Positions 35,594-43,557 of a stretch of DNA of 64,000 bases are shown here, one piece after another (positions within the stretch are counted from its first letter, which is position 1; each line of letters starts with the position of its first letter). The DNA comes from Herbihabitans rhizosphaerae (GTDB taxonomy: Bacteria; Actinomycetota; Actinomycetes; Mycobacteriales; Pseudonocardiaceae). The stretch is from assembly GCF_004216555.1 (NCBI RefSeq), contig NZ_SGWQ01000016.1:1-64000 (forward strand). Direction: 5' to 3'. Below the pieces are notes generated by a model, which saw only the letters and a list, made by a program, of their open reading frames with translations, had not been told where the DNA came from and ran no database searches. The position numbers and the translations under genes are program-made.

Positions 35594-35878
35594 ATGAAGC
35601 GACCAGCAACGTTCGGCGAGTACGTCACCATGACCAGGCAGCAACGCGGCTACTCAGAACGGCACGTGGCCCGACAAGTGGGCGTGGCGAACACGACTAT
35701 TAGCCGCATCGTCAACGGCAGCGTCCCGCACCCCGAGTTGTTTCTCGCACTGGTGGACACGCTCGACCTTGACATCGTGCTCGCCGTCACTCTGGTCGAA
35801 CCCTATAGGCGCATCGTAGACCGCGTCATGGTGGCACAGAAAGGAAAACCCGGCCATGCCCCCGACCAAGGACCCTAG
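35594..35878 (+). CDS. XRE-family HTH regulator of the recombinase
   Basis: This 94-residue protein has one helix-turn-helix (YVTMTRQQRGYSERHVARQV, GVANTTISRIVNGSV) and a short helical tail. AAGGAG lies upstream of ATG 35594. The gene overlaps the recombinase start by 23 bases, so the two are surely co-transcribed and this protein is a good candidate for controlling or assisting recombination. The 14-bp dyad just upstream is its probable binding site. Confidence 0.85.
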   Translation: MKRPATFGEYVTMTRQQRGYSERHVARQVGVANTTISRIVNGSVPHPELFLALVDTLDLDIVLAVTLVEPYRRIVDRVMVAQKGKPGHAPDQGP

Positions 35879-37649
35879 CCCTGACACGGTGAAACGGGCC
35901 GTGTATCTGTTGCGGGTCTCCACACCTAGGCAGATGCGCACGGCGACCGATATCGACCCCGAGGGCAACTCGATCCCCACACAACGCGAATCCTGCGACA
36001 GCAAATGCAAAGACCTGCGCGCGGTGAAGGTGGACGAATACGTCGAACCGGGATACTCCGCCCAGTCGATCGAGAAACGCCCCATCTTCAAAGACATGCT
36101 CCGGCGGATTGATGAACAAGGCGACGTCGATTACGTCATCATCTACGCACGGTCCCGTGTGTTCCGCAACTACATCGAAGCCGCCGTTGTCAAGCAACAA
36201 CTCGACAAGCGTGGCGTCAAACTCGTCTCCGCGAACGCCAACGAAGACTTCGGCGAGGGCTACATGGCCGAAGCGATGGAAGCTATCGTGGACGTGTTCA
36301 ACTGGGTTCAGATCCGCCAAAGCGGCGACGACATCAGCAAGAAAATGCTCAACAAAGCCCGAAACGGCGGCACCAACGGCGTCGCGAAACTCGGCTACCT
36401 CAACACCACAACCACGATCGACGGATACAAGGTCAACACCGTCACCACAGACCCCGAACGCAGCCACCTCATCACGATGGCGTTCGAACTGGTCGCCACC
36501 GGCGAATACCCCAACGTCGAACAGATCCGCGACATCCTCACCGACGCTGGACTACGCATGCCCCGCACCGGCCGCCCTGTCTCCGTTCAAACCCTCTGGC
36601 TCCGCCTGAGGGACCGCTACTACTGCGGCTACGTCACCTTCAAAGGCATCGAATACCCCGGCCGGCACCAACCGCTCATCAGCGAAGAGCTATTCGACCG
36701 CGTTCAACGCGTCCTCGATACCCACAGCGGCAGCGGCACCCGACAGGGCACGCACCCCCATTACCTCAAAGGCACCATCTGGTGTCGCCGCTGCACACAA
36801 CGGTTCATGGTCCAACGCGCCCAAGGAAACGGCGGAACCTACTACTACTTCTTCTGCGGCGGACGCCAAGACCGCGTCTGCGACCAGCCCTACATCCCCG
36901 TCGACGTCATCGAAGACGCCGTTACCCGCCACTACGCAACCATCACCCTGCCCGACGATGTTCAGACCCAGATGCGTGAAGCGATCAACGACGCGGCCGC
37001 AACCGCCACGACCCTGCCCGAGCAGATGCGCACCGAATACGCGAAACGACTCGACAAACTCGACGCCAAAGAACGCTACCTACTCGACCTTGCCGCCGAG
37101 GAAGGCTGGCCCAAAGACACGCTCCGCGACAAGATCGCCGACATCCGAACCGAACGCACCCGCATCACCAGCACACTCCGCAAGGCCGACACCCAACTCG
37201 ACGACGGCAAACAGATCCTCACCCTTGCCCTCGACATACTCGCAGACCCCCACACCATCTACCTGCACGCCACCGACACCGACAGGGCCATCCTCAACAA
37301 AACGATCTTCAGCAAGATCTACATCGACGGCGGCACCATCACCGGCCACGAACTCAACGAACCCTTCAACCACCTCATGTCCACCACCAGCAGCAGCCCG
37401 GTACCCCAACCCCGGACAGGCCAAGAAGACGACGATGACGCCGCACCCCCACAAGGGCACGACGCCACCAACACGTCACAGCCACCCGAACCGACCCTTT
37501 CGGGCCAAGGTTCGAGTAAGACTCACGTGGTGGGCTCGGGCGGGGTGGAACCGGTGACCTTGTGCGCCGTCTTGGTGAACGCGCTGGTCAGGACGGTGAT
37601 GTGGCCGAGAAGATCGGCGACGGTCATCCCGTCGCACGGTGTCGGGTGA
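35856..37649 (+). CDS. Large serine recombinase (integrase), tail encoded by host DNA
   Basis: This 597-residue frame has a resolvase catalytic domain (YLLRVSTPRQ with Ser22, YVIIYARSRVFRN), a Recombinase domain (KKMLNKARNGGTNGVAKLGY, GLRMPRTGRPVSVQTLW), a zinc ribbon (WCRRC at 310-313, FFCGGRQDRVC at about 334-341) and a coiled-coil region (MRTEYAKRLDKLDAKERYLL). Residues up to about 557 are element DNA. From codon 558 at 37527 the frame crosses attR and ends with about 40 residues read antisense through the host TIGR03086 gene. In the predicted circle it instead continues into the HTH segment at 15371-15658, giving 653 residues. The integrated form therefore appears truncated and capped by host codons. 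Confidence 0.92.
   Translation: MPPTKDPSPDTVKRAVYLLRVSTPRQMRTATDIDPEGNSIPTQRESCDSKCKDLRAVKVDEYVEPGYSAQSIEKRPIFKDMLRRIDEQGDVDYVIIYARSRVFRNYIEAAVVKQQLDKRGVKLVSANANEDFGEGYMAEAMEAIVDVFNWVQIRQSGDDISKKMLNKARNGGTNGVAKLGYLNTTTTIDGYKVNTVTTDPERSHLITMAFELVATGEYPNVEQIRDILTDAGLRMPRTGRPVSVQTLWLRLRDRYYCGYVTFKGIEYPGRHQPLISEELFDRVQRVLDTHSGSGTRQGTHPHYLKGTIWCRRCTQRFMVQRAQGNGGTYYYFFCGGRQDRVCDQPYIPVDVIEDAVTRHYATITLPDDVQTQMREAINDAAATATTLPEQMRTEYAKRLDKLDAKERYLLDLAAEEGWPKDTLRDKIADIRTERTRITSTLRKADTQLDDGKQILTLALDILADPHTIYLHATDTDRAILNKTIFSKIYIDGGTITGHELNEPFNHLMSTTSSSPVPQPRTGQEDDDDAAPPQGHDATNTSQPPEPTLSGQGSSKTHVVGSGGVEPVTLCAVLVNALVRTVMWPRRSATVIPSHGVG
37509..37545. other. attR
   Basis: Right attachment site: element arm GGTTCGAGTAAG (37509-37520), spacer ACTCACG, likely core TGG (37528-37530), then host TGGGCTCGG. 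Together with the left arm it predicts an attP of two 12-bp inverted arms around a 10-bp spacer, ACTCACGTGG. Confidence 0.75.
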
Positions 37650-37738
37650 GAGAGCTGGCCGTCGTCGACCCTCGCGACGAGTGCGCGCATCTGGTCGGCG
37701 GGCGGCTGAAGATCGAACTTGATCGTCATGGCCGGCAC
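37523..37738 (-). pseudogene. TIGR03086 family protein, N-terminal part (split by element)
   Basis: This is the start of the interrupted gene: MPAMTIKFDLQPPADQMRAL, then HPTPCDGMTVADLLGHITVL, the family's N-terminal DinB-like helix with a conserved metal-ligand His in LLGHI. Host coding ends at 37531; the last residues and TGA (37523-37525) are read from element DNA. A product of 71 residues without the remaining helices is unlikely to function. The rest of the gene is at 14986-15371. Confidence 0.88.
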
Positions 37739-37836
37739 GGTACTCCCGGCGGGCGCACGGCGACCACTTGTCCTCTGTGGACGGTGCGAGGAGTAGCCTC
37801 ACGGGCCTTCACGTGCGATCGGTTGGAGGTCTCTCG

Positions 37837-38109
37837 ATGGACGGCCCTGATCTTCCCGAGGCCGATCAGCCGTTCACGGTCGAGGTGTATCTGCACCGGT
37901 GGCCGAGCGGCGCGGAGAAGGTCGAGCTGATCGAGGGGGCGCTGTGCTTCCAGGGCAGCTTCGATCAACGTGACGTGGAGATCGCGGAGCGCGCGTATCC
38001 GGGGCGGATCGTGTTGCTGGACGAGTCCGGCAGCCTCGAAGTGCACCCGAACGACGGCGGCCCACCGCGCACGAGCTACCAGAAACTCCTCGACCGCCGC
38101 GGCGGCTGA
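37837..38109 (+). CDS. Small hypothetical protein
   Basis: This protein of about 90 residues starts MDGPDLPEADQPFTVEVYLH and has an alternating beta-strand pattern (AEKVELIEGALCFQGSF, GRIVLLDESGSLEVHPND), suggesting a small beta-rich fold. GGAGGT lies about 14 bases before ATG 37837; the open frame reaches back to 37768. I recognise no family. It is divergent from the interrupted TIGR03086 gene and convergent with the Uma2 gene. Confidence 0.55.
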   Translation: MDGPDLPEADQPFTVEVYLHRWPSGAEKVELIEGALCFQGSFDQRDVEIAERAYPGRIVLLDESGSLEVHPNDGGPPRTSYQKLLDRRGG

Positions 38110-38114
38110 CTGTT

Positions 38115-38711
38115 CTACTTGAACAGCTGCAGCGCGTCGAGATCGATGGTCAGCGGGCACGGTTCGGTGACCGTGAACGAATGCTCGGCTCGCTGTGATT
38201 CCTCGTACTCGCCGTCCACCAGCGTGAGGATGGTCGCGGTGACCGGCGGCTCCGGGTCGATCAGCCAGTACTGGGGTACGCCGGCCTCGGCGTACTCGCT
38301 GGCCTTGTGCTCAGTGTCGTCACGGGCCGACCCCGGTGACAGGATCTCGACTACGACGAGCAAGTCGGATGCCGCTTGCAGACCAGGCTGCTTGATCTTG
38401 TCGAACGGAATAATTACCAGATCGGGAACCCGCGTTCGCGCCCTGCTCAGTTGAAGGTCGACGTCGACCTCCTGGAAGGCGGCAAGCTGTGCGGGCAGCT
38501 GCCCACGAACTTGCACATATAGCTCAGCCAGTGCGTACTGGTGCCTGGGGACGGGGCGAGGGCTCACGACGATGACACCGTCCTGCAGTTCGTACCGGAA
38601 GGAGTTGTCTTCCGGCAGCCGCGCGAACTCCTCCACCGTGTAGTGGCGACGAGGATCGAACGGCAGGGTGACCGTATACCTCGGCCCTGGCTCGTTCGAT
38701 GCTGCGGTCAC
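38115..38711 (-). CDS. Uma2-family endonuclease (DUF820)
   Basis: The 198-residue protein has the Uma2 PD-(D/E)XK fold: HYTVEEFARLPEDNSFRYELQDGVIVVSPRP, HQYALAELYVQVR, then VPDLVII and LLVVVEILSPGSARDDTEHKASEYAEAGVPQYWLIDP (quoted in parts). These include the Asp and Glu of the active site. GTG 38709-38711 is chosen because GAGGGG lies just upstream. The family is abundant in actinobacteria; its biological role is not settled. Confidence 0.85.
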   Translation of the reverse strand: MTAASNEPGPRYTVTLPFDPRRHYTVEEFARLPEDNSFRYELQDGVIVVSPRPVPRHQYALAELYVQVRGQLPAQLAAFQEVDVDLQLSRARTRVPDLVIIPFDKIKQPGLQAASDLLVVVEILSPGSARDDTEHKASEYAEAGVPQYWLIDPEPPVTATILTLVDGEYEESQRAEHSFTVTEPCPLTIDLDALQLFK

Positions 38712-38794
38712 TGGGATCCCCTCAAGCTTGCGCGTTAGTTGAGACGTGCGCACAAGCATACTGCCGGGGGAACGAGGGCGGCTCGGACACGCCG

Positions 38795-39331
38795 TCAGTC
38801 GCGGTGGCGGGCTCGGTGGGCGGCGACGTGCATCCGGTTCGCACAGCGCGGGGAGCAGAATCGCTTCGTGCGCGTGGTCGACGTGTCCAGGTAGTAGTTC
38901 TCGCATTCCGTTGCGGCACAACGGCCCCAGCGGTCCAGTCCATAGTGGACAATGCCGTGCGCCATGCCCCAGGCCGCGGCGGCGGCGACCTCGGTGGCGG
39001 GTGGCGCGTCGGTGTCGGCGACGTGGATGTGCCAGTTCGGCTCGGCGCCGTCGTGCTCGTGCGCGTGACCGGCGGACAGTGTCGGCCGCAGCGGGTGCTT
39101 GGCCAGCAGCGAGTTCACGGCCCCCTTGGCCGCCCGCGCGTCGGACTTCATCGCCGCGTCGAGTACGTCCGCGATGCCGGCGCCGACCGGACGCAGTGCC
39201 CGCACGTCCCTCTCGGTGAGCCGGTCGGCCCACCACGGCTCCTCGTGCAGTGCCGCGCGCACGGTCTCGACCTCGGAGAAGTCGGCGTTGGCGAGCCGCA
39301 GCGCCACGTCGAGGTAATCAGCGTTGTCCAT
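38795..39331 (-). CDS. CGNR zinc-finger (ABATE-type) protein
   Basis: The 178-residue protein has an N-terminal stress/ligand-binding ABATE-like domain (ALRLANADFSEVETVRAAL) and a C-terminal CGNR zinc finger with RCAATECENYYLD and KRFCSPRCANRMHVAAHRAR, where four Cys bind zinc and the C-x-N-R motif gives the name. Such proteins are probably transcriptional regulators. It is divergent from the MATE transporter gene with only 75 bp between starts, so it may control that transporter. Confidence 0.85.
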   Translation of the reverse strand: MDNADYLDVALRLANADFSEVETVRAALHEEPWWADRLTERDVRALRPVGAGIADVLDAAMKSDARAAKGAVNSLLAKHPLRPTLSAGHAHEHDGAEPNWHIHVADTDAPPATEVAAAAAWGMAHGIVHYGLDRWGRCAATECENYYLDTSTTRTKRFCSPRCANRMHVAAHRARHRD

Positions 39332-39405
39332 TGTCGGTCCTTACCCGTATGGTGACGGCTGTCAGGGGCGTGAAGAAAGTATGCACCTTACCGAGAGGAG
39401 TGGCC

Positions 39406-40719
39406 ATGCCGGACACGCCGGAGCGCACGCAGGCCAGACGGTTCGTCAGGCTCGCGTTGCCCGCGCTGGGCGTGCTCGCCGCCGAGCCGCTCTACCTGCT
39501 GGTCGACACGGCCGTGGTCGGACACCTCGGCGCGATCCCGCTGGCCGGCCTGTCCGTCGGCGCGATCGTGCTGGCGCAGATCTCCACGAACCTCACCTTC
39601 CTGTCCTACGGCACCACGGCGCGCGCCGCCCGCCTGCACGGCGCCGGCCGCACGCGGGACGCGGTGGCCGAGGGTGTGCAGGCCACCTGGCTCGCGCTGG
39701 CCGTCGGCACGGTGCTGCTCGTCGCCGGCCAGATCTTCGCCGAACCGATCGCGCGCCTGCTTTCCGGTGACGCCGTGGTGGCCCGGGCTGCCGTCGACTG
39801 GCTGCGGGTCGCACTGCTCGGCGTGCCGTTCATCCTCGTCACGATGGCCGGCAACGGCTGGATGCGCGGCGTGCAGGACGGTGTGCGTCCACTGCGATTC
39901 GTGTTGGCCGGCAACGGAATCTCCGCGATCCTGTGCCCGATCCTGGTGCATGTCGTGCACATGGGGCTGGTCGGCTCGGCCATCGCGAACGTGATCGCGC
40001 AGGTGATCTCGGCGAGCCTGTTCCTGCGCGCGCTGGCCGTCGAGCGGGTGCCGTTGCGTCCACAGTGGACACTCATGCGCGCACAGCTCGGAGTCGGCCG
40101 CGACCTGGTGGTGCGCAGTCTGGCGTTCCAGATCTCCGCGCTGTCGGCCACCGCCGTCGCCGCGCACACGTCCACCCACGCGGTCGGTGCGCACCAGATC
40201 GTGCTGCAACTGTGGATCTTCATCGCGCTGGTGCTCGACGCGATCGCGATCGCCGCGCAGTCGCTGGTCGGCGAGGCGCTCGGCGCGCACGACGAGCGCA
40301 GGGCGCACGCGCTTGCCCGGCAGGTCGCCTGGTACGGGCTGGTGTTCGGCACGGCGCTCGGCGTGGTGTTCGGCGCGCTCGCCTCGGTGATCCCCGGCCT
40401 GTTCACCACGGACGGCGGGGTGCTCGCGGAGATCCCGAACGCCTGGTGGTTCTTCGTTGTGCTGCAACCGATCGGCGGCGTGGTGTTCGCGCTGGACGGC
40501 GTGCTGCTCGGCGCGGGCGACTCCAAGTTCATGCGCAATGTCACGATCGCCGGCGTGATCGGCGGGTACCTGCCGCTGATCTGGGCGTCACTCGCGTTCG
40601 GCTGGGGGCTGGTCGGGATCTGGACCGGCTTGGCACTGTCGATCGTGATCAGGTTGGTCGGCATGGTGGCGCGCACGCGGTCCGGCAGATGGGCGGTGGT
40701 GGGCGCGGTCCGGGCTTGA
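39406..40719 (+). CDS. MATE-family efflux transporter (DinF-like)
   Basis: This protein of about 437 residues has roughly 12 hydrophobic segments and MATE hallmarks, including ALGVLAAEPLYLLVDTAVVGHLG at the N-terminus and FQISALSATAVAAHTSTHAVGAHQIV in the middle. It would export organic cations or drugs using an ion gradient. GAGAGGAG immediately precedes GTG 39400 / ATG 39406. In many Pseudonocardiales a dinF-like gene follows the DHH phosphoesterase near rbfA; here the integrative element and small genes have separated them. Confidence 0.92.
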   Translation: MPDTPERTQARRFVRLALPALGVLAAEPLYLLVDTAVVGHLGAIPLAGLSVGAIVLAQISTNLTFLSYGTTARAARLHGAGRTRDAVAEGVQATWLALAVGTVLLVAGQIFAEPIARLLSGDAVVARAAVDWLRVALLGVPFILVTMAGNGWMRGVQDGVRPLRFVLAGNGISAILCPILVHVVHMGLVGSAIANVIAQVISASLFLRALAVERVPLRPQWTLMRAQLGVGRDLVVRSLAFQISALSATAVAAHTSTHAVGAHQIVLQLWIFIALVLDAIAIAAQSLVGEALGAHDERRAHALARQVAWYGLVFGTALGVVFGALASVIPGLFTTDGGVLAEIPNAWWFFVVLQPIGGVVFALDGVLLGAGDSKFMRNVTIAGVIGGYLPLIWASLAFGWGLVGIWTGLALSIVIRLVGMVARTRSGRWAVVGAVRA

Positions 40720-40764
40720 GACACATCGGCCAGGGCCGACATATCCGCCCGTTAGCGTCGCGGT

Positions 40765-42180
40765 ATGCGCATCACCGAACGCGACGACGTGCTCGCCATC
40801 CTCTCCGACCCGCGGTTCATGCCGCCGCCACCGGAAAGGGCGGGACCGGTCGGCACGATGACCTGGCTGCGCGCGACGGTCGCGCGGTTCAGCGCGGGGG
40901 AGACGCACGAGCGGCGGCGCGCCATCGCGGAGTCCACTGTGGACGGTCTGGATCCGGCCGAGCTGCGGTACCGGGCGGCCGCGTGGACCGATCCGGCGGT
41001 CGAGCCGCGGTACGTTCCGGTCGCCGTACTCGCGGGCGCGCTCGGCATCACCGACGTCCCGCGTGCGGTGGCCGCCGTGCGCGAGGTTTCCGTTGCCTAC
41101 CAAGGAGTCTACGACGTCGCTCCGGACGAGGCGGTCGCGACGCTGGTGTCGATGCTGCCCGGTGAACCGGAGGTCACCGCGAACCGGATCGGCCTGCTCG
41201 TGCAGGCCTGCGACGCGACCGCCGCCCTCATCGAGGGGGCGGACCCGCCGGTACGGATCACCCGCCGGACAGCGCTCGTCGACGCCCGGGGAGTGAGCCA
41301 GGGGGAGACGGTCGAACTGGACATCGGCACGCTTCCGTTCGGCGCCGAGCTGCGTGCCTGCCCGGGGCGCGACCTGGCGCTCGCGCTCGCCGAGGGAGTG
41401 CGGAAACCGTTCCACAGCCTGCATTCCGGGCCGGCGCCGCTGTTGTTGCCGAACGCGTGGGACTTCGCGTCGGCCGCCATGCTGGTGGACGCCGGGTTCC
41501 CCGCGATCGGCACGACGAGCCTCGGTGTGGCGGCCGCCGCCGGCCTGCCGGACGGCACGGGGGTGGCGCGGGCGGAGACGGTGGAGCTGGCGCGGCGGCT
41601 GGTTCGCCTGCCGAGGCCGATCACCGTGGACATCGAGGGCGGGTTCAGCGACGATCCCGCCGAGGTCGCCGCGCTGGTCGAGGAGTTGGCCGAGATGGGT
41701 GTCGCCGGCGTCAACATCGAGGACGGCCGCGCGGACGGATCCCTTGTGCCGCAAGAACATCAGCGACGAGTGATCAAGGCCGTGAAGCACGCGGCACCCG
41801 ATCTGTTCGTGAACGCGCGCACCGACACGCACTGGCTCGGCGCCGCCGGGATCGACGAGACGCTGCGCCGCGTGCGGGCGTTCGCCGACGCGGGCGCGGA
41901 CGGCGTGTTCGTGCCGCTGCTGAACGATCCGCAGGAGATCACGGCCGTGGTGCGGGCGGTCGACGTGCCGCTGAACACGCTGCTGTGCGCCGCCGCGCCG
42001 ACGGTGGATCAGTTGGGCGAGCTGGGAGTGCGCCGGGTCAGCACCGGTTCACGGCTGTTCCGCGCGGCACTCGGCGCGATGCTCGCCGCCGCGCGCACCC
42101 CGGACCAGGACCCGGCCGACATCCCGAGCTACGCCGAGGTGGTGCGGCAAGGCGACATGTTTCGCGCCGCCAGAACTTGA
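40765..42180 (+). CDS. P450-like domain fused to isocitrate lyase/PEP mutase family enzyme
   Basis: The C-terminal 250 residues (from LLLPNAWDFASAAMLVDAGF) are a PEP mutase/isocitrate lyase barrel: IGTTSLGVAAAAGLPDG, ITVDIEGGFSDDP, GVNIEDGRADG, FVNARTDTHWLG. The N-terminal 220 residues resemble a reduced cytochrome P450, with AILSDPRFMPPP, RFSAGETHERRRA and a haem-loop-like PFGAELRACPGRDLALAL in which the Cys ligand is kept but the usual Gly and His positions are Glu and Arg. No I-helix or ExxR motif is evident. The frame is continuous, so it is a true fusion. The mutase/lyase acts on C-C or C-P bonds of 2-oxo acids; the role of the P450-like part is unknown. Confidence 0.8.
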   Translation: MRITERDDVLAILSDPRFMPPPPERAGPVGTMTWLRATVARFSAGETHERRRAIAESTVDGLDPAELRYRAAAWTDPAVEPRYVPVAVLAGALGITDVPRAVAAVREVSVAYQGVYDVAPDEAVATLVSMLPGEPEVTANRIGLLVQACDATAALIEGADPPVRITRRTALVDARGVSQGETVELDIGTLPFGAELRACPGRDLALALAEGVRKPFHSLHSGPAPLLLPNAWDFASAAMLVDAGFPAIGTTSLGVAAAAGLPDGTGVARAETVELARRLVRLPRPITVDIEGGFSDDPAEVAALVEELAEMGVAGVNIEDGRADGSLVPQEHQRRVIKAVKHAAPDLFVNARTDTHWLGAAGIDETLRRVRAFADAGADGVFVPLLNDPQEITAVVRAVDVPLNTLLCAAAPTVDQLGELGVRRVSTGSRLFRAALGAMLAAARTPDQDPADIPSYAEVVRQGDMFRAART

Positions 42181-42200
42181 CAACCGCACGGGCGCCCGTT

Positions 42201-42228
42201 CGCGTACTTTAGCCCGCGAAAGTACGCG
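42201..42228. promoter_or_regulatory. Palindrome related to the one upstream of rbfA
   Basis: CGCGTACTTT (42201-42210) and AAAGTACGCG (42219-42228) are exact reverse complements around AGCCCGCG. The centre TACTTTAGCCCGCGAAAGTA closely resembles ACTTTAGCGGGCTAAAGT at 6841-6858. It lies 20 bp after the fusion gene. The stretch 42181-42354 holds no gene I can support. Confidence 0.5.
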
Positions 42229-42354
42229 AAAGAAGACGAAAGACCAGGTCACACAAGATCAACAGGCGGCGGGCAACGTGAAGGTTATTGCACGCAGAGA
42301 CGTGCGCGCCGGCGAGTCACACTCACAACCCCAGCCGCGTCACCCGAAGGGGCG

Positions 42355-42549
42355 CTATGCGGAAGTCCAGCGGTTGAACGACGTGTAGCCCGAGGCGGGA
42401 ACCATCAGCAACGGGCCGCTTGGGTTCTTGGAGTCGCGCAGGGCGGTCATGTCGCCGGCAACGGCGACCTCGACGCAGTCGTGGTTGCTGCCGTCGCTGC
42501 TGCGGCTGCTCTTGCGCCACCGGAGGTCGGTGAGATCCATCGCGGGCAT
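42355..42549 (-). CDS. DUF397 domain protein
   Basis: The 64-residue protein has the complete DUF397 signature: LRWRKSSRSSDGSNHDCVEV, ALRDSKNPSGPLLMV and a final FNRW. DUF397 proteins are encoded next to XRE-DUF5753 regulators in actinobacteria and are thought to act as partners or toxin-like antagonists (Scr-type pairs). Here it follows the XRE-DUF5753 gene by 22 bp on the same strand, the classical order. Confidence 0.9.
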   Translation of the reverse strand: MPAMDLTDLRWRKSSRSSDGSNHDCVEVAVAGDMTALRDSKNPSGPLLMVPASGYTSFNRWTSA

Positions 42550-42571
42550 GCGGGTCGCCTCTCGTCGCGTC

Positions 42572-43405
42572 TCAGAGGTCGGCCGCCAAGTCCTCGATGA
42601 GGTCCAACGAATCGTCCGGGGGCAACGCGAGCTTGGCGAGGCCGTCCAATCGAAGCTTAGCAAGCGCGACCTCCGCCACGCCCCGCACCGGCACGGTGGC
42701 GAAGGCGTGCTCGGCGTAGAGCATTTCCGGATAGCGCTCGTCGGGAACGTTGAGGATGAGAAAACTGCCGTTCTGGCCGTCGTTCAGTCCCGCTGATTCG
42801 GGCAGGACCTGCAGGACGACATTGTCGAGCACTGCGGTTTCGATGAGCCGGTTCAATTGGTCGCGCATGATTTCCGGCGCTATCTTCTGGCGCAGGATCG
42901 GCTCGTTGACGACGGCATGCAGCTCCAAAGGAACGGCGGAGCGCAGCCGCTCCTGGCGGCGTAGCCGCACCTCGATGTCGTCCTCGATTCTCTTTTCTCT
43001 ACGCAGGATCCACGAGTTGGCGAAGACGGCCCGGGTGTAGGCGGCGGTCTGTAGCAGACCAGGTACGTATCCGAGGCAGAACTGCCGGACGTGGGTTGCT
43101 TCGACCTCATGCGCGATATAGCTGTAGTCGTCCAGGTCGTATTCGTCCCACCAGCCTCGTTCCTGGCCGACTTCCCACAGCTCCAGATACGGCTCCCAAT
43201 TGTTGACGGCCACACCATAGAGGTCGAGCATGGCGCGCAGCTCGTGCCAACCGGGTATTTGATTCTCGCTTTCGATTCGATTCATCTTGTTCTTGCCGAA
43301 TCGGAGGTGTTCGCCGGCCGCTCCTTGCGTGAGGCCGGCCTCTTGTCGCAGCCGGCGCAGTTCCCGCAGAAGCTGCCGCCCGTGGAAGTTCAGTCTCCTT
43401 GACAT
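42572..43405 (-). CDS. XRE regulator with DUF5753 domain
   Basis: This protein of about 277 residues starts MSRRLNFHGRQLLRELRRLR. The HTH is in RLRQEAGLTQGAAGEHLRF and MNRIESENQIPGW. The DUF5753 part begins at ARQFCLGYVPGLLQTAAYTR-like VRQFCLGYVPGLLQTAAYTR and includes RRQERL and LHAVVNEPILRQ. It forms the standard Scr-type pair with the DUF397 gene. Such pairs regulate morphology or antibiotic genes and are multicopy. It is divergent from the P450 gene, which it could regulate. Confidence 0.9.
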   Translation of the reverse strand: MSRRLNFHGRQLLRELRRLRQEAGLTQGAAGEHLRFGKNKMNRIESENQIPGWHELRAMLDLYGVAVNNWEPYLELWEVGQERGWWDEYDLDDYSYIAHEVEATHVRQFCLGYVPGLLQTAAYTRAVFANSWILRREKRIEDDIEVRLRRQERLRSAVPLELHAVVNEPILRQKIAPEIMRDQLNRLIETAVLDNVVLQVLPESAGLNDGQNGSFLILNVPDERYPEMLYAEHAFATVPVRGVAEVALAKLRLDGLAKLALPPDDSLDLIEDLAADL

Positions 43406-43557
43406 CCCCAGTGCCTCTCGTAACGGATCAGGCACACAGCGTACGAGTGGTGGCACCGCGAGCGGGTTTCCCGATCGGTGGATCGCACGCGGTCGGGAAG
43501 ATCGCTACGATGGGGAGCACGGCGTACGCGGTACGTGGTAACGGCCTTGGGGGGTTG

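Larger units (their letters stand above)
15369..37530. mobile_element. 22-kb integrative element with serine recombinase
   Basis: The element interrupts a TIGR03086-family gene whose two halves flank it. The ends share a TGG (15369-15371 and 37528-37530) and carry a perfect 12-bp inverted repeat: CTTACTCGAACC at 15372-15383 and GGTTCGAGTAAG at 37509-37520. It encodes a large serine recombinase at the right end with its apparent C-terminal HTH at the left end, a TraD/VirD4-like ATPase, a replication-relaxation protein, several small DNA-binding regulators, a type VII secretion cargo and a low-GC peptide-modification cassette. I see no relaxase, replication initiator or type IV channel genes, so transfer may be of the actinomycete ICE type or depend on helpers. 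Confidence 0.88.

Noticed and set aside
37509..37520. tRNA T-arm (GGTTCGA) suggesting a tRNA attachment site
   Set aside because: No anticodon or acceptor arm can be built around either copy, and the flanks are clearly the halves of a protein gene.
15375..37524. ACTC as the att core (shared by 15375-15378 and 37521-37524, giving a tighter 9-bp palindrome)
   Set aside because: Joining the flanks at ACTC leaves a TGA and a frame change in the TIGR03086 gene, while TGG restores it fully and also fuses the recombinase in frame.
15369..37530. Relaxase or replication initiator on the element
   Set aside because: No protein with relaxase HUH/Tyr motifs or a Rep domain is visible among the element genes, so I do not call it a complete ICE.
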